A stretch of DNA of 18,851 nucleotides from Candidatus Gastranaerophilales bacterium (lineage in GTDB: Bacteria > Cyanobacteriota > Vampirovibrionia > Gastranaerophilales > Gastranaerophilaceae): positions 1-18,851 of the forward strand of contig QAMI01000029.1 of assembly GCA_003150395.1 (NCBI GenBank). Direction: 5' to 3'. Positions 1 to 6,416 of this stretch are shown in pieces (positions within the stretch are counted from its first letter, which is position 1; the number at the start of each line of letters is the position of its first letter). Position numbers and translations under genes: made by a program. Below the pieces are notes generated by a model that saw nothing but the letters and a program-made list of their open reading frames with translations, ran no database searches and was not told the DNA's origin.

Positions 1-13
1 GGGGGGGGGGGGG
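1..13. other. poly-G run at sequence edge
   Basis: The window opens with thirteen consecutive G bases in an otherwise AT-rich region. Homopolymer G at the extreme end of a contig is a known artefact of two-colour short-read chemistry carried into assemblies. I infer that it is not genomic. It adds a meaningless proline run to the minus-strand ORF that meets this edge. Confidence 0.7.
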
Positions 14-215
14 CTTTTCTAAAAATTGGCTTGGGATAAAATTCAAAAGTTTTCTCTTTAGAAATTTCTATATATTTATACAAACCTTGTTCAAAGACTA
101 TTTTACCTTCGTTCAAGAGGTGTTCAAACTCCGTTTTACAATCACACTCGACAATCATCTCGATTTCATCAAGTGTAAATTCTTTTAAATGTTTTGCTAA
201 TTTTTCAATATTCAT
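1..215 (-). CDS. partial hypothetical protein, probable companion of a Mu-like transposase
   Basis: This minus-strand reading frame opens with ATG at 215 and stays open to the window edge. The protein begins MNIEKLAKHLKEFTLDEIEM and continues through HLLNEGKIVFEQGLYKYIEI, about 68 real residues before the poly-G artefact turns into prolines. The alternation of short helices followed by a strand-like GKIVFEQGLYKYI stretch looks like a winged-helix unit, but this is an impression only. It starts 29 bases after the stop of the transposase C-terminal fragment, as the next gene of a mobile-element operon would. No good Shine-Dalgarno sequence is visible before the ATG. I do not recognise a named family. 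It is incomplete at its C-terminus. Confidence 0.5.
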   Translation of the reverse strand, partial: MNIEKLAKHLKEFTLDEIEMIVECDCKTEFEHLLNEGKIVFEQGLYKYIEISKEKTFEFYPKPIFRKAPPP

Positions 216-244
216 AATATCTGTCTAGTGTTTTTACAAATGTT

Positions 245-675
245 TTATTCATAAAGTAACTTGTACTCCTTTGTATTTTGAAATTCTGTTATCCAAGAGT
301 TATCCGGATCATTTACGATTAAATACTCATATTTTTCTAAATTATTTTTGAATAAGTTATTTGAACGCGGTTTTAATTTAACTTCTTTTGGTTCATCTAT
401 TTTCTGCTTAATAAATTTAACTTCTTCATTACTTAAATATTGTTTTACTGAATTAATAGTTTTCTTTCGTAGCTGTCGTTGTTTAACGATTTTCTGTTTA
501 TAATCATCAAAATCTTTAACATCCCCCAATATTTTTGCCATTCCGTAAATCTTTTATCGTCAGTAAAATACTTTGCCCTAAAAGCTCTGCCGTTATCCTG
601 ATATACAACTTTGGGAATCATGTCAAGATTTATTATTGCGTTACGCAGAGCCGATGCTATGCATTGTGTATTTCC
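245..675 (-). pseudogene. remnant of Mu-type DDE transposase (core fragment joined out of frame to C-terminal tail)
   Basis: Two pieces of one protein lie in different minus-strand frames. Upstream, about 675 down to 545 reads NTQCIASALRNAII then IPKVVYQDNGRAFRAKYF. This is the typical Mu/rve-superfamily transposase segment around the second catalytic aspartate (the D of DNG, codon 597-595). It opens directly after an in-frame TAA at 678-676. Downstream, 541-245 encodes 98 residues starting MAKILGDVKDFDDYKQKI and ending LEKYEYLIVNDPDNSWI...TKEYKLLYE, a charged tail of the kind found at the C-terminus of these transposases. The first catalytic Asp, the third acidic residue and the beta-barrel domain are missing, and the two frames differ by one base. 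The simplest reading is an internal deletion plus frameshift of a dead transposase. The core assignment is firm by motif. Assigning the tail to the same protein is inference. Confidence 0.7.
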
Positions 676-680
676 TTAGC

Positions 681-983
681 ACACACATTAATTGCTCACC
701 TTTTGACATAAATCAAGTCTTAAATCTCAATATCACAGACATGTCGACACATATCAAACTGAAAGACAATTCAAAACGGACAATTCTTGCACTAAAAGTA
801 TCAAGGGTGAAATTCAAACATAACGAGGAAAAGTAGAACAATAAAGATTTTTACGGTGCAATTTAGTGCAAAATTAAGAACAAAAGTGCAAGAAAAGACC
901 AGTAATCTCAACACTATGAATTAGCCTTAAACCTCCAACAACTCGGCATCATAGCCAACAAAAACAGATCTAAACTGTCCTGA
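681..983 (+). pseudogene. unidentified decayed reading frame with three in-frame stops
   Basis: One + strand frame reads plausibly protein-like through FDINQVLNLNITDM, KRTILALKVSRVKFKHNEEK, NNKDFYGAI, CKIKNKSARKDQ and SQHYELALNLQQLGIIANKN. It is interrupted by TAG at 834-836, TAG at 864-866 and TAA at 903-905, and ends at TGA 981-983. That all segments stay in one frame hints at a decayed gene rather than random sequence, but AT-rich DNA can mimic this. I do not recognise the family. It lies next to the transposase remnant on the opposite strand and has no visible start or ribosome-binding site. Confidence 0.25.
787..891. repeat. iterated GTGCAA / TTGCAC motifs, possible protein-binding array
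   Basis: GTGCAA occurs on the + strand at 856-861, 866-871 and 886-891, so start-to-start spacings are 10 and 20 bases, close to whole helical turns. TTGCACTAAA at 787-796 is the exact reverse complement of TTTAGTGCAA at 862-871. Mu-type elements carry several short transposase-binding repeats at their ends, so this could be an element end. That is speculative. Confidence 0.35.
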
Positions 984-1042
984 AAGGTTATAGTTATACG
1001 AAACTAGTGAGCCTGTATACGGAATAGAGTTGAGGTGTGATA

Positions 1043-1078
1043 GCGAAGAATCTCCTCAAAATATTGCTCAGGATGACA
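1043..1078. repeat. interspersed palindromic repeat, copy 1
   Basis: GCGAAGAATCT at 1043-1053 is followed by GCTCAGGATGACA at 1066-1078. The same words, with the first inverted, occur in the copy at 8693-8744. The pair belongs to the GTCATYCTGAGC...GAAGAATCT type of short palindromic intergenic repeat seen in many genomes. The left arm is degenerate here. Confidence 0.55.
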
Positions 1079-1114
1079 TATTTAGGAAGTTACTCTATGT
1101 CAAAGAATAATTCC

Positions 1115-2242
1115 CTATAATAATTTCTCGTAGTTTTCGTTATAAAAATCACCAAATCTGTCGTCAAGAATTGCTTGACGGCATTTTTGCGAGAATTCTA
1201 CAAGGAATTGTATGTTGTGAATTGATAAAAGGGTTGCGGCTGTGCTTTCTCCACAGCGCCAAAGATGTCTAATATATGCTTTTGAGTGGTTGCGGCAAGC
1301 ATAACAATTACATCCTTCCACAAGCGGTGAATGATCATCTTCGTAAGCTTTAACTTTAATATTACGTTTACCTTCCGGCGTGAAGAAGGAACCATGACGG
1401 GCATTTCTTGTCGGCAAAACACAGTCAAACATATCAATTCCGCGTTTAATTCCATCCAGCAAATCTTCAGGTGTTCCAACACCCATCAGATATCGGGGCT
1501 TGTTGTGCGGAAGCAGAGGTGCTGTAAATTCAACAAAATGGTTCATTATGTCTTTTGTTTCCCCGACGCTTAGGCCGCCAATTGCATACCCAACAGCATC
1601 GTAAGAAGAAATTACAGCCGCGCTTTCTTTCCTCAAATCGTCGTAAAACGCACCCTGAACAATTGGAAATAATGCTTGGCGCGGGTTAGTTTTTGCTTTA
1701 AAACATCTTTCCAGCCATCGGTGGGTGCGTTCCATTGCCTTTTTGGCTGTTTCGTAATCGCATGGAAACGGTGCGCACTCGTCAAATGCCATTATAATAT
1801 CAGCGCCGATATCCTGCTGAATTTCCATAGAAACTTCAGGGTTTATAAAGTGTTTTTTACCGTCTTTCGGGTCCCGAAATTCAACGCCGTCTTCTGTAAT
1901 TTTATTCAAATGCGCGAGAGAAAATACCTGAAAACCTCCGGAATCAGTCAAAACAGGCTTATGCCAGTTCATCCAGCTGTGAATTCCGCCAAAATCTCTA
2001 ATACGCTTTGTGCCGGCTCTCAAATATAGATGATAAGAATTCGAAAGCATAATTTGCGCACCGGTGTCCATAATTTGGTCTGAGGTCAGAGTTTTTACAG
2101 CTGAATTTGTCCCGACAGGCATAAAAATTGGAGTTTTAATTATCCCGTGCGGAGTCGTAAATACTCCTGCTCTTGCCCCTGTTTGTTTACATATGTGCGT
2201 AAGTTCGTAACTAAAAAAATCATCTTCCGGCTTATGTTTCAT
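1115..2242 (-). CDS. tgt: queuine tRNA-ribosyltransferase (tRNA-guanine transglycosylase)
   Basis: Tgt exchanges the wobble guanine of GUN-anticodon tRNAs (Asp, Asn, His, Tyr) for the queuosine precursor preQ1 in the cytoplasm. The 375 residues are full length for bacterial Tgt and colinear with the family. The active-site segment TDSGGFQVFS has Asp100. AFDECAPFP (Asp154) lies in the base-recognition pocket, followed by IGGLSVGE. The nucleophile Asp273 is in MFDCVLPTRNARHG. The zinc site is Cys311, Cys313, Cys316 and His342 with the classic CxCx2Cx25H spacing. AGGAAATTAAA precedes the ATG and supports this start. It is the last gene of the ndk-tgt run, 57 bases after ndk and separated from it by a stem-loop. 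Nothing appears truncated. Confidence 0.97.
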   Translation of the reverse strand: MKHKPEDDFFSYELTHICKQTGARAGVFTTPHGIIKTPIFMPVGTNSAVKTLTSDQIMDTGAQIMLSNSYHLYLRAGTKRIRDFGGIHSWMNWHKPVLTDSGGFQVFSLAHLNKITEDGVEFRDPKDGKKHFINPEVSMEIQQDIGADIIMAFDECAPFPCDYETAKKAMERTHRWLERCFKAKTNPRQALFPIVQGAFYDDLRKESAAVISSYDAVGYAIGGLSVGETKDIMNHFVEFTAPLLPHNKPRYLMGVGTPEDLLDGIKRGIDMFDCVLPTRNARHGSFFTPEGKRNIKVKAYEDDHSPLVEGCNCYACRNHSKAYIRHLWRCGESTAATLLSIHNIQFLVEFSQKCRQAILDDRFGDFYNENYEKLL

Positions 2243-2266
2243 TTTAATTTCCTGTTTTCATATAGT

Positions 2267-2292
2267 TAAGGCGTGAAAACATTCACGCCTTA
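2267..2292 (-). promoter_or_regulatory. stem-loop between ndk and tgt
   Basis: An 11-bp perfect stem (2267-2277 with 2282-2292, core AAGGCGTGAA) closes a 4-base loop starting 7 bases past the ndk stop codon. It lacks a following U-run on the minus strand (AACTATATG follows). An mRNA-processing or stability element, or a leaky attenuator, is therefore more likely than a full terminator. Confidence 0.5.
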
Positions 2293-2299
2293 TTAATTA

Positions 2300-2773
2300 T
2301 TATTCTTCATCAAGTTTTTCTATGACAATTTCAGCCATATTGTCGTATTCGTCACAAAGTTCTTCAGGTTTGAAATAGATAGCAATTTCTCTTTCTGCAC
2401 TTTCAACGCAATCTGAACCATGTACAACATTATACTCTTTTACTAATGCATAATCTGCTCTGATTGTACCAACCTGTGCTTCAAGCGGTTTTGTAGAACC
2501 CATAAGCTGACGCGCTCCCGCTATTACATCAAAACCTTTCCAAACCATTGCCACAACCGGACCGCTTTGGATATATTCTATTAATCGCGGATAGAACGGT
2601 TTCCCTTTATGTTCTCCATAATGTTTTTCAGCCATTTCCGGAGTTACATCAAGCATTTTTAAGCCGATGAGTTTAAACCCTTTTGCTTCAAATCTTTTGA
2701 TAATCTCTCCTGTTAAACCTCTTTTAACTCCATCGGGTTTTACGGCAATAAATGTTCTCTGTTCTCTTTGCAT
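2300..2773 (-). CDS. ndk: nucleoside diphosphate kinase
   Basis: Ndk moves the gamma phosphate from ATP to other nucleoside diphosphates through a phosphohistidine intermediate, balancing NTP and dNTP pools in the cytosol. With the chosen start the protein has 157 residues, slightly longer than the usual 140-150. It shows the N-terminal FIAVKPDGVKRG segment with Lys12 and the catalytic His118 in NVVHGSDCVESAEREI. The acidic tail after EIAIYFKPEEL is a modest extension. An ATG 15 bases upstream (2788) is open, but the ribosome-binding site GGAGGA lies inside that extension, spaced correctly for the ATG at 2773, so I use 2773. It follows the RDD-protein gene by 41 bases and precedes tgt, and is probably cotranscribed with both. 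Confidence 0.96.
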   Translation of the reverse strand: MQREQRTFIAVKPDGVKRGLTGEIIKRFEAKGFKLIGLKMLDVTPEMAEKHYGEHKGKPFYPRLIEYIQSGPVVAMVWKGFDVIAGARQLMGSTKPLEAQVGTIRADYALVKEYNVVHGSDCVESAEREIAIYFKPEELCDEYDNMAEIVIEKLDEE

Positions 2774-2796
2774 TAGTATTTCCTCCATTCAAGGCT

Positions 2797-2825
2797 ATTG
2801 TATCATAAAAACTTTTATTTATCCA
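2797..2825 (-). promoter_or_regulatory. possible internal promoter for ndk-tgt
   Basis: Read on the minus strand, TGGATA at 2825-2820, a 17-base spacer and TACAAT at 2802-2797 (preceded by TGA, an extended -10 form) lie just before ndk and overlap the end of the RDD gene. Four of six -35 and five of six -10 positions match the sigma-70 consensus. It would let ndk be expressed independently of the membrane-protein gene. Confidence 0.45.
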
Positions 2826-4221
2826 GAGTTTCTTCTGCTTTTTGTGTGTAGGATTTGTTTTTAAGTATCGTTACGTTACCGAAAGTTGCAAATCTGTATA
2901 GAACAACGTTTATTGTTCCGAATTTGGTTGGTGAATTTTTTATTATATAAGCAGCTGTGTTATTTGCAAGTTCAGCATTGTCAATATCCTTTGCTGGAAT
3001 ATAAATTGTTCCTGTTAGTTTTTCGCTCGGGTATTTTTTTATTGACGTGTTTTTAGTGATTTTAATATTTAAATCTTTTTCTGTTTTTTGGATAAATTCA
3101 CTGTCTATTTTAAGCAGTTTTGTGCTGAGTAAGCCTAGAGCCATAAGCATTCCATAACAAAGTGCGATTAGAATAGAAAAAACAATCGGTGTTGGATTTA
3201 TATTGTTATTTTTTAAAGGAGAGTTGCATTTTGTTGTTACAACATAGCTTTTTGCAACCAAATCGTGAATAGTTTGTCTTGTTTTAAAGTTGAACAGAAA
3301 CAATAGATTGAAAACAGCGCCTGCAGTTATACATAGTATCAAAATAATTGTTTCAAAAGAGTTTAAATCTTTTATGCTAACCAGTTGTAAAAAGGCAAAC
3401 GGAAGCATTACGCAGAAGGTGAAAACCAAAGCTCTTAACAGTGATTTTTTTAGTGAAAGATATTGACCTGACGCATCCACGGTTTTTATTTTAAGAACTG
3501 ATTTAGCAAGAGTTTGTCCCTGGCATTTTTCGCTATTCATTATGCCAAAATATAATACAAATATTGCATATCCTATTAGTATTGAAAAATCACCTAATTT
3601 TGTAATGAAATCCGGACAGATTTTTAGTGCAAATAGAGAAATTGACGCAAGAATACCACATGCATCAATAATATATGCAAACCATCTTTTCCAGAAGGAA
3701 ACAACTGTTTTTGCTTCAATAAATCCGTTTTCATCTGCCTTAAGCGGTTCTTCGTAAACCGGAATATCAAGTTTTCCTTTTGCAAAAAGCAAAATAAAAC
3801 TTAATGTTAATAAAATTACGTATAATAAATTGAAAAGGCCGGATCCACTGTTTAAAAATATAACTGTTCCTGTTAGCGCCGTAACTACTGCCGAAATAAT
3901 ATATGCAGGATTTTCTTTGCCTAGTAAATCCGTCAAACGCTTTTTATTATTTATGAATGATAGGATTAGGCTTATTATAAATATTATAACGTATGCAATT
4001 AAGGAATTTTGAGATAATATGCCGGAGGTGAGAATATCAAATATACAATATGGCTTTCCTAATGCAGCAAGCTGGGTGATTTCTTTAAATAATGTATTAC
4101 AAATGGCAAATTGCAAAATCCCACTGATTAAAGCTATAATTGCTCCTAAGCTAAAATACCATTTTCTACCCAAGTATCCACTAATAGTAAACGGATTTCT
4201 ATTTTCTCTCAATTCCATCAT
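2815..4221 (-). CDS. RDD-domain multi-pass membrane protein with extracytoplasmic C-terminal tail
   Basis: This is a 468-residue integral membrane protein of unknown substrate. Residues 20-150 hold about four hydrophobic segments (around 23-45, 73-91, 105-123, 130-147). An RDD domain follows at roughly 176-330: KRWFAYIIDACGI carries the family Arg (179) and Asp (186), then GQTLAKSVLKIKTVDASG and RQTIHDLVAKSYVV, all typical of RDD proteins. A last hydrophobic segment at about 346-366 leads to a soluble tail of about 100 residues, probably outside the cytoplasmic membrane. RDD domains are linked to transport or ion homeostasis in a few cases, but the role here is unknown. AAAGGAG seven bases before the first ATG supports the start. 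A strong promoter sits just upstream within the MATE gene end. The tail shows no similarity I recognise. Confidence 0.85.
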   Translation of the reverse strand: MMELRENRNPFTISGYLGRKWYFSLGAIIALISGILQFAICNTLFKEITQLAALGKPYCIFDILTSGILSQNSLIAYVIIFIISLILSFINNKKRLTDLLGKENPAYIISAVVTALTGTVIFLNSGSGLFNLLYVILLTLSFILLFAKGKLDIPVYEEPLKADENGFIEAKTVVSFWKRWFAYIIDACGILASISLFALKICPDFITKLGDFSILIGYAIFVLYFGIMNSEKCQGQTLAKSVLKIKTVDASGQYLSLKKSLLRALVFTFCVMLPFAFLQLVSIKDLNSFETIILILCITAGAVFNLLFLFNFKTRQTIHDLVAKSYVVTTKCNSPLKNNNINPTPIVFSILIALCYGMLMALGLLSTKLLKIDSEFIQKTEKDLNIKITKNTSIKKYPSEKLTGTIYIPAKDIDNAELANNTAAYIIKNSPTKFGTINVVLYRFATFGNVTILKNKSYTQKAEETLDK

Positions 4222-4252
4222 TCAAAACTCCTTTAAAATTTAACTCAAAGCG

Positions 4253-4281
4253 ATTATAGCATTTTTAAGCTTCTGTGGCAA
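4253..4281 (-). promoter_or_regulatory. strong extended -10 sigma-70 promoter for the RDD-ndk-tgt run
   Basis: On the minus strand, TTGCCA (4281-4276, 5/6 match), a 17-base spacer and TATAAT (4258-4253, 6/6) are preceded by TGC, forming an extended -10. Predicted initiation is near 4246, leaving a leader of about 25 bases containing the AAAGGAG ribosome-binding site of the RDD gene. The -35 and part of the spacer overlap the last codons of the MATE gene. Confidence 0.75.
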
Positions 4282-5596
4282 CTGAGTTTGGCTTCAAATC
4301 CTTGATATATTTTGTTATGAAAGTAAGCATTATAATACACAGAGTTATTGCAGCAATAACAAGTCCTATCCAAAACCCTTTCAGCATAAGATTGTATTTG
4401 AAAGCGAGGCTATAACCTAAGGGCAAGAATAAAAGCCAGTATGCAGTGAAATTCGAAACCAGTACAACGCCTGTTTTTTTAATTCCTTTGAAAATGCCTG
4501 CAAGAGCAACCTGCAATCCATCAAACACCTGAAATATTGAAAGAATATAAAGTACAGGTACTGATATTTCAAATAGGTTTTTGTCTACGGTAAAAAGTCC
4601 GACCAAAAAGTTAGGGAATGTTGAAAATACTATAGAGCTGCAGAGCATAAATCCTACAGACATGACTAGTCCGACAAAGGAATACCGTTTTAAATCGTAA
4701 TAGTTCTCTGCACCGTTTGCAAAACCTACTTTTACTGCAATCGCATTTGAAATTGCCAGCGGAACCATAAATGAAATTGTTGTTAAGGTACATATTAAAT
4801 TTTGTGCTGCGGCATAAATTCCGGCAACTCTACCCATAATTATTGCAACACTGTTAAATGCTATAAATTCAACCATTATAGCAAGTGATATCGGTAAACC
4901 TATTTTTAGCAGACTTTTGTAGTAACCGAATTCTTTGTAATCTTTGAATTTCATTATTTTAAAACAGTAAACAAGCAGGAAAATTCCCATAAAATATCTT
5001 ACTGTAAAACTTGCAATTGCAAGTCCGACTGCGCCTAATGATGGGATTGGGCCTATGCCAAATACTAAAACTGCATTCAATATAATATTCAAAAATACAG
5101 AAAATACTGTTACTAAATTAGGCACTAATACAATTTCAAACGCCTGCAAAAATTCTTTTAAAGCTGCATGCAAATACCCGCCAAAAGTAGCAAATGCCGT
5201 AATAAACATGTAATCTTTAATCATTGGCACAAGTTTATCTTCAAAATGCATAAAGTCTATAAGCGGAATGAATGCTAGAACTGCAAGCATGATAATGAAG
5301 CCCAAAAACATTGAAAATCTGATAGTGGGGTAGAAATATTTTTTAGCGGATTTTCTTTCGCCCCTGTAGTTTGACAACAAAGGCGAAACGCTTGCTATCA
5401 AACCTATACCAAAAGTTTGAATACAATTGGTGATTGCTGTTGCAATGCTTATAGCCGCAAGCGTATCTGTCGAGTGTCTTCCGGCAATCAAAACGTCTCC
5501 CGCGCCAATAAGAATAAATCCAAGATTCCCCATAATTATTGGCAGGGCAATGTTTAAAAGTTCTTTGGCATAGTGTCTGAATTCAAGTCTGCTCAT
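4265..5596 (-). CDS. MATE-family multidrug/cation-coupled exporter
   Basis: This 443-residue polytopic membrane protein resembles NorM/DinF-type MATE transporters, which export drugs or metabolites in exchange for Na+ or H+. The N-terminal ELLNIALPIIMGNLGFILIG segment, with GDVLIAGRHSTDTLAAISIA following, is the characteristic first helix pair and loop. About twelve hydrophobic segments in two six-helix halves can be traced, with the second half opening near LLKIGLPISLAIMVEF. Length and architecture match the family (about 440-460). Substrate cannot be predicted. The start is the only ATG near the hydrophobic onset. It has no Shine-Dalgarno sequence, but TATAAT lies nine bases before it, which suggests a nearly leaderless transcript. 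The upstream pseudopilin ends 27 bases away. Confidence 0.92.
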   Translation of the reverse strand: MSRLEFRHYAKELLNIALPIIMGNLGFILIGAGDVLIAGRHSTDTLAAISIATAITNCIQTFGIGLIASVSPLLSNYRGERKSAKKYFYPTIRFSMFLGFIIMLAVLAFIPLIDFMHFEDKLVPMIKDYMFITAFATFGGYLHAALKEFLQAFEIVLVPNLVTVFSVFLNIILNAVLVFGIGPIPSLGAVGLAIASFTVRYFMGIFLLVYCFKIMKFKDYKEFGYYKSLLKIGLPISLAIMVEFIAFNSVAIIMGRVAGIYAAAQNLICTLTTISFMVPLAISNAIAVKVGFANGAENYYDLKRYSFVGLVMSVGFMLCSSIVFSTFPNFLVGLFTVDKNLFEISVPVLYILSIFQVFDGLQVALAGIFKGIKKTGVVLVSNFTAYWLLFLPLGYSLAFKYNLMLKGFWIGLVIAAITLCIIMLTFITKYIKDLKPNSVATEA

Positions 5597-5605
5597 TATG
5601 ATTTA

Positions 5606-5634
5606 ATTATAATGCAAAAATATTTATTTTGGAA
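5606..5634 (-). promoter_or_regulatory. candidate promoter giving a nearly leaderless MATE mRNA
   Basis: A perfect TATAAT on the minus strand (5611-5606) is followed nine bases later by the MATE ATG, which has no ribosome-binding site. The -35 candidate TTCCAA (5634-5629, spacer 17) is weak, matching 3/6, and lies within the 3' end of the pseudopilin gene. The ATG could instead be read by coupling from the upstream gene. Confidence 0.4.
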
Positions 5635-6346
5635 TATTTTTAAAATAGTCTTTTTCTGTTAGAGCTTTATAAGTACAGCCTATTCCGTTATATTTGCTTG
5701 TTGAAGCTGCTGAACAGTATGTATCTTCGCTAAATTTTGTTTCTTTGCTGCCCATCGGTAAAAGTTTGCCGTCAGGCATGACCATAAATGTGAATAAATC
5801 TGCTCCCCAACGGTTAGGTCTATTTTGAAAACCATTTATGTCAATCGATATGAAGAACTGATCTTTTCCTCCACCATAACCGTCAGGCAAATCCGCATTT
5901 TGATTTGGGCGTTCTATAAAAAGTCTGCGACCATCATCAAACTGCAATATAGCATCATCAAGATAATTCGCATTTACTTTCTTGTTATTTAATGTTCTAT
6001 ATCCGGATATTGTGTAAATTGTGCCCGTGTTATTGTCATTATCTTCATTTACTGCCCCGCATCCCTGACAATTTCTTAAGCCTTTTATATTGTTGATGAA
6101 TAGTCTTTTTATATCTTCCCTTGTATAATTTTCTGCAACAATCGCTATTCCTTCTTCCATGTAAATTCTCAAAAGTGTTTGTTGGAGTAGTGAATAATTT
6201 TTGTTCAGCAAAACTTCAAGTTCTTTGTTTTTAGAACTGTTAATAATTGCAGGGAGCGTCATTGATACAATTATACCGATAATTCCTAGAGTAATAAGAG
6301 TTTCAGCTATCGTGAAGCCATTAGTTTTAGAATTTTTGTTAATCAT
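5624..6346 (-). CDS. pseudopilin-like protein (prepilin-type N-terminal cleavage/methylation domain)
   Basis: The 240-residue protein has a type IV prepilin signal. After a short basic leader, cleavage is expected at Gly10|Phe11 (NG|FTIAE) with the essential Glu15 at +5, followed by the hydrophobic helix LITLGIIGIIVSMTLPAI. The exported globular part is large for a pilin. It has two Cys pairs (93/96 in NCQGCG, 211/224 in the C-terminal loop) and the motif DINGFQNRPNRWGADLFTF near residues 169-187, which is matched in the second pseudopilin of this window. Such proteins assemble into type IV pili or type II secretion pseudopili, or act as minor pilins. No assembly ATPase or PilD is encoded here. 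AAGGTG before the ATG supports the start. It is divergent from an XRE regulator 65 bases away. Confidence 0.88.
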   Translation of the reverse strand: MINKNSKTNGFTIAETLITLGIIGIIVSMTLPAIINSSKNKELEVLLNKNYSLLQQTLLRIYMEEGIAIVAENYTREDIKRLFINNIKGLRNCQGCGAVNEDNDNNTGTIYTISGYRTLNNKKVNANYLDDAILQFDDGRRLFIERPNQNADLPDGYGGGKDQFFISIDINGFQNRPNRWGADLFTFMVMPDGKLLPMGSKETKFSEDTYCSAASTSKYNGIGCTYKALTEKDYFKNIPK

Positions 6347-6379
6347 CTTTACACCTTTTTGTTCTCTTTTAGGCTACAT

Positions 6380-6407
6380 ACATTTTATATAATAACACAT
6401 AAAATGT
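6380..6407. promoter_or_regulatory. 9-bp inverted repeat operator candidate between pseudopilin and XRE genes
   Basis: ACATTTTAT (6380-6388) and ATAAAATGT (6399-6407) form a perfect inverted repeat with a 10-base spacer, placing the arm centres about 19 bases apart. It covers the -10 elements of both divergent genes. Dyad operators of this size are typical for XRE/Cro-type dimers, so the adjacent XRE protein is the natural candidate binder. This is inference. Confidence 0.55.
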
Positions 6408-6416
6408 TTTTGTGAA
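6389..6416 (-). promoter_or_regulatory. probable sigma-70 promoter of the pseudopilin gene
   Basis: On the minus strand, TTCACA (6416-6411, 5/6), a 16-base spacer and TATTAT (6394-6389, 5/6) precede the pseudopilin start by about 43 bases. The inverted repeat at 6380-6407 overlaps the spacer and -10, so a bound repressor would block it. On the + strand, TATAAT at 6388-6393 could serve the divergent XRE gene. Confidence 0.5.

Larger units (their letters stand above)
676..1114. other. gene-free accessory stretch between transposase remnant and tgt
   Basis: About 440 bases hold no intact gene. Visible contents are the broken + strand frame, three GTGCAA motifs at 856, 866 and 886 with an inverted TTGCACTAAA at 787-796, and one interspersed palindromic repeat copy at 1043-1078. 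No tRNA or convincing terminator is seen downstream of tgt. Confidence 0.6.

Noticed and set aside
636..836. Stand-alone 66-residue + strand gene starting at TTG
   Set aside because: Its first part is antisense to the clear transposase core fragment and it has no ribosome-binding site. Only the later part of the frame is kept, as a possible decayed gene.
1331..2029. Plus-strand ORFs opposite tgt
   Set aside because: They are antisense to a full-length conserved gene and show no family motif.
2267..2292. Intrinsic terminator after ndk
   Set aside because: The stem is good but there is no U-run on the minus strand after it, so it is listed as a stem-loop of uncertain role.
2774..2788. Longer ndk start at 2788
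   Set aside because: Those codons contain the GGAGGA ribosome-binding site for the ATG at 2773.
2815..4221. N-terminal DUF805 domain in the RDD protein
   Set aside because: The GYLGRKWYFSLG start loosely recalls DUF805, but the rest of the pattern is not there.
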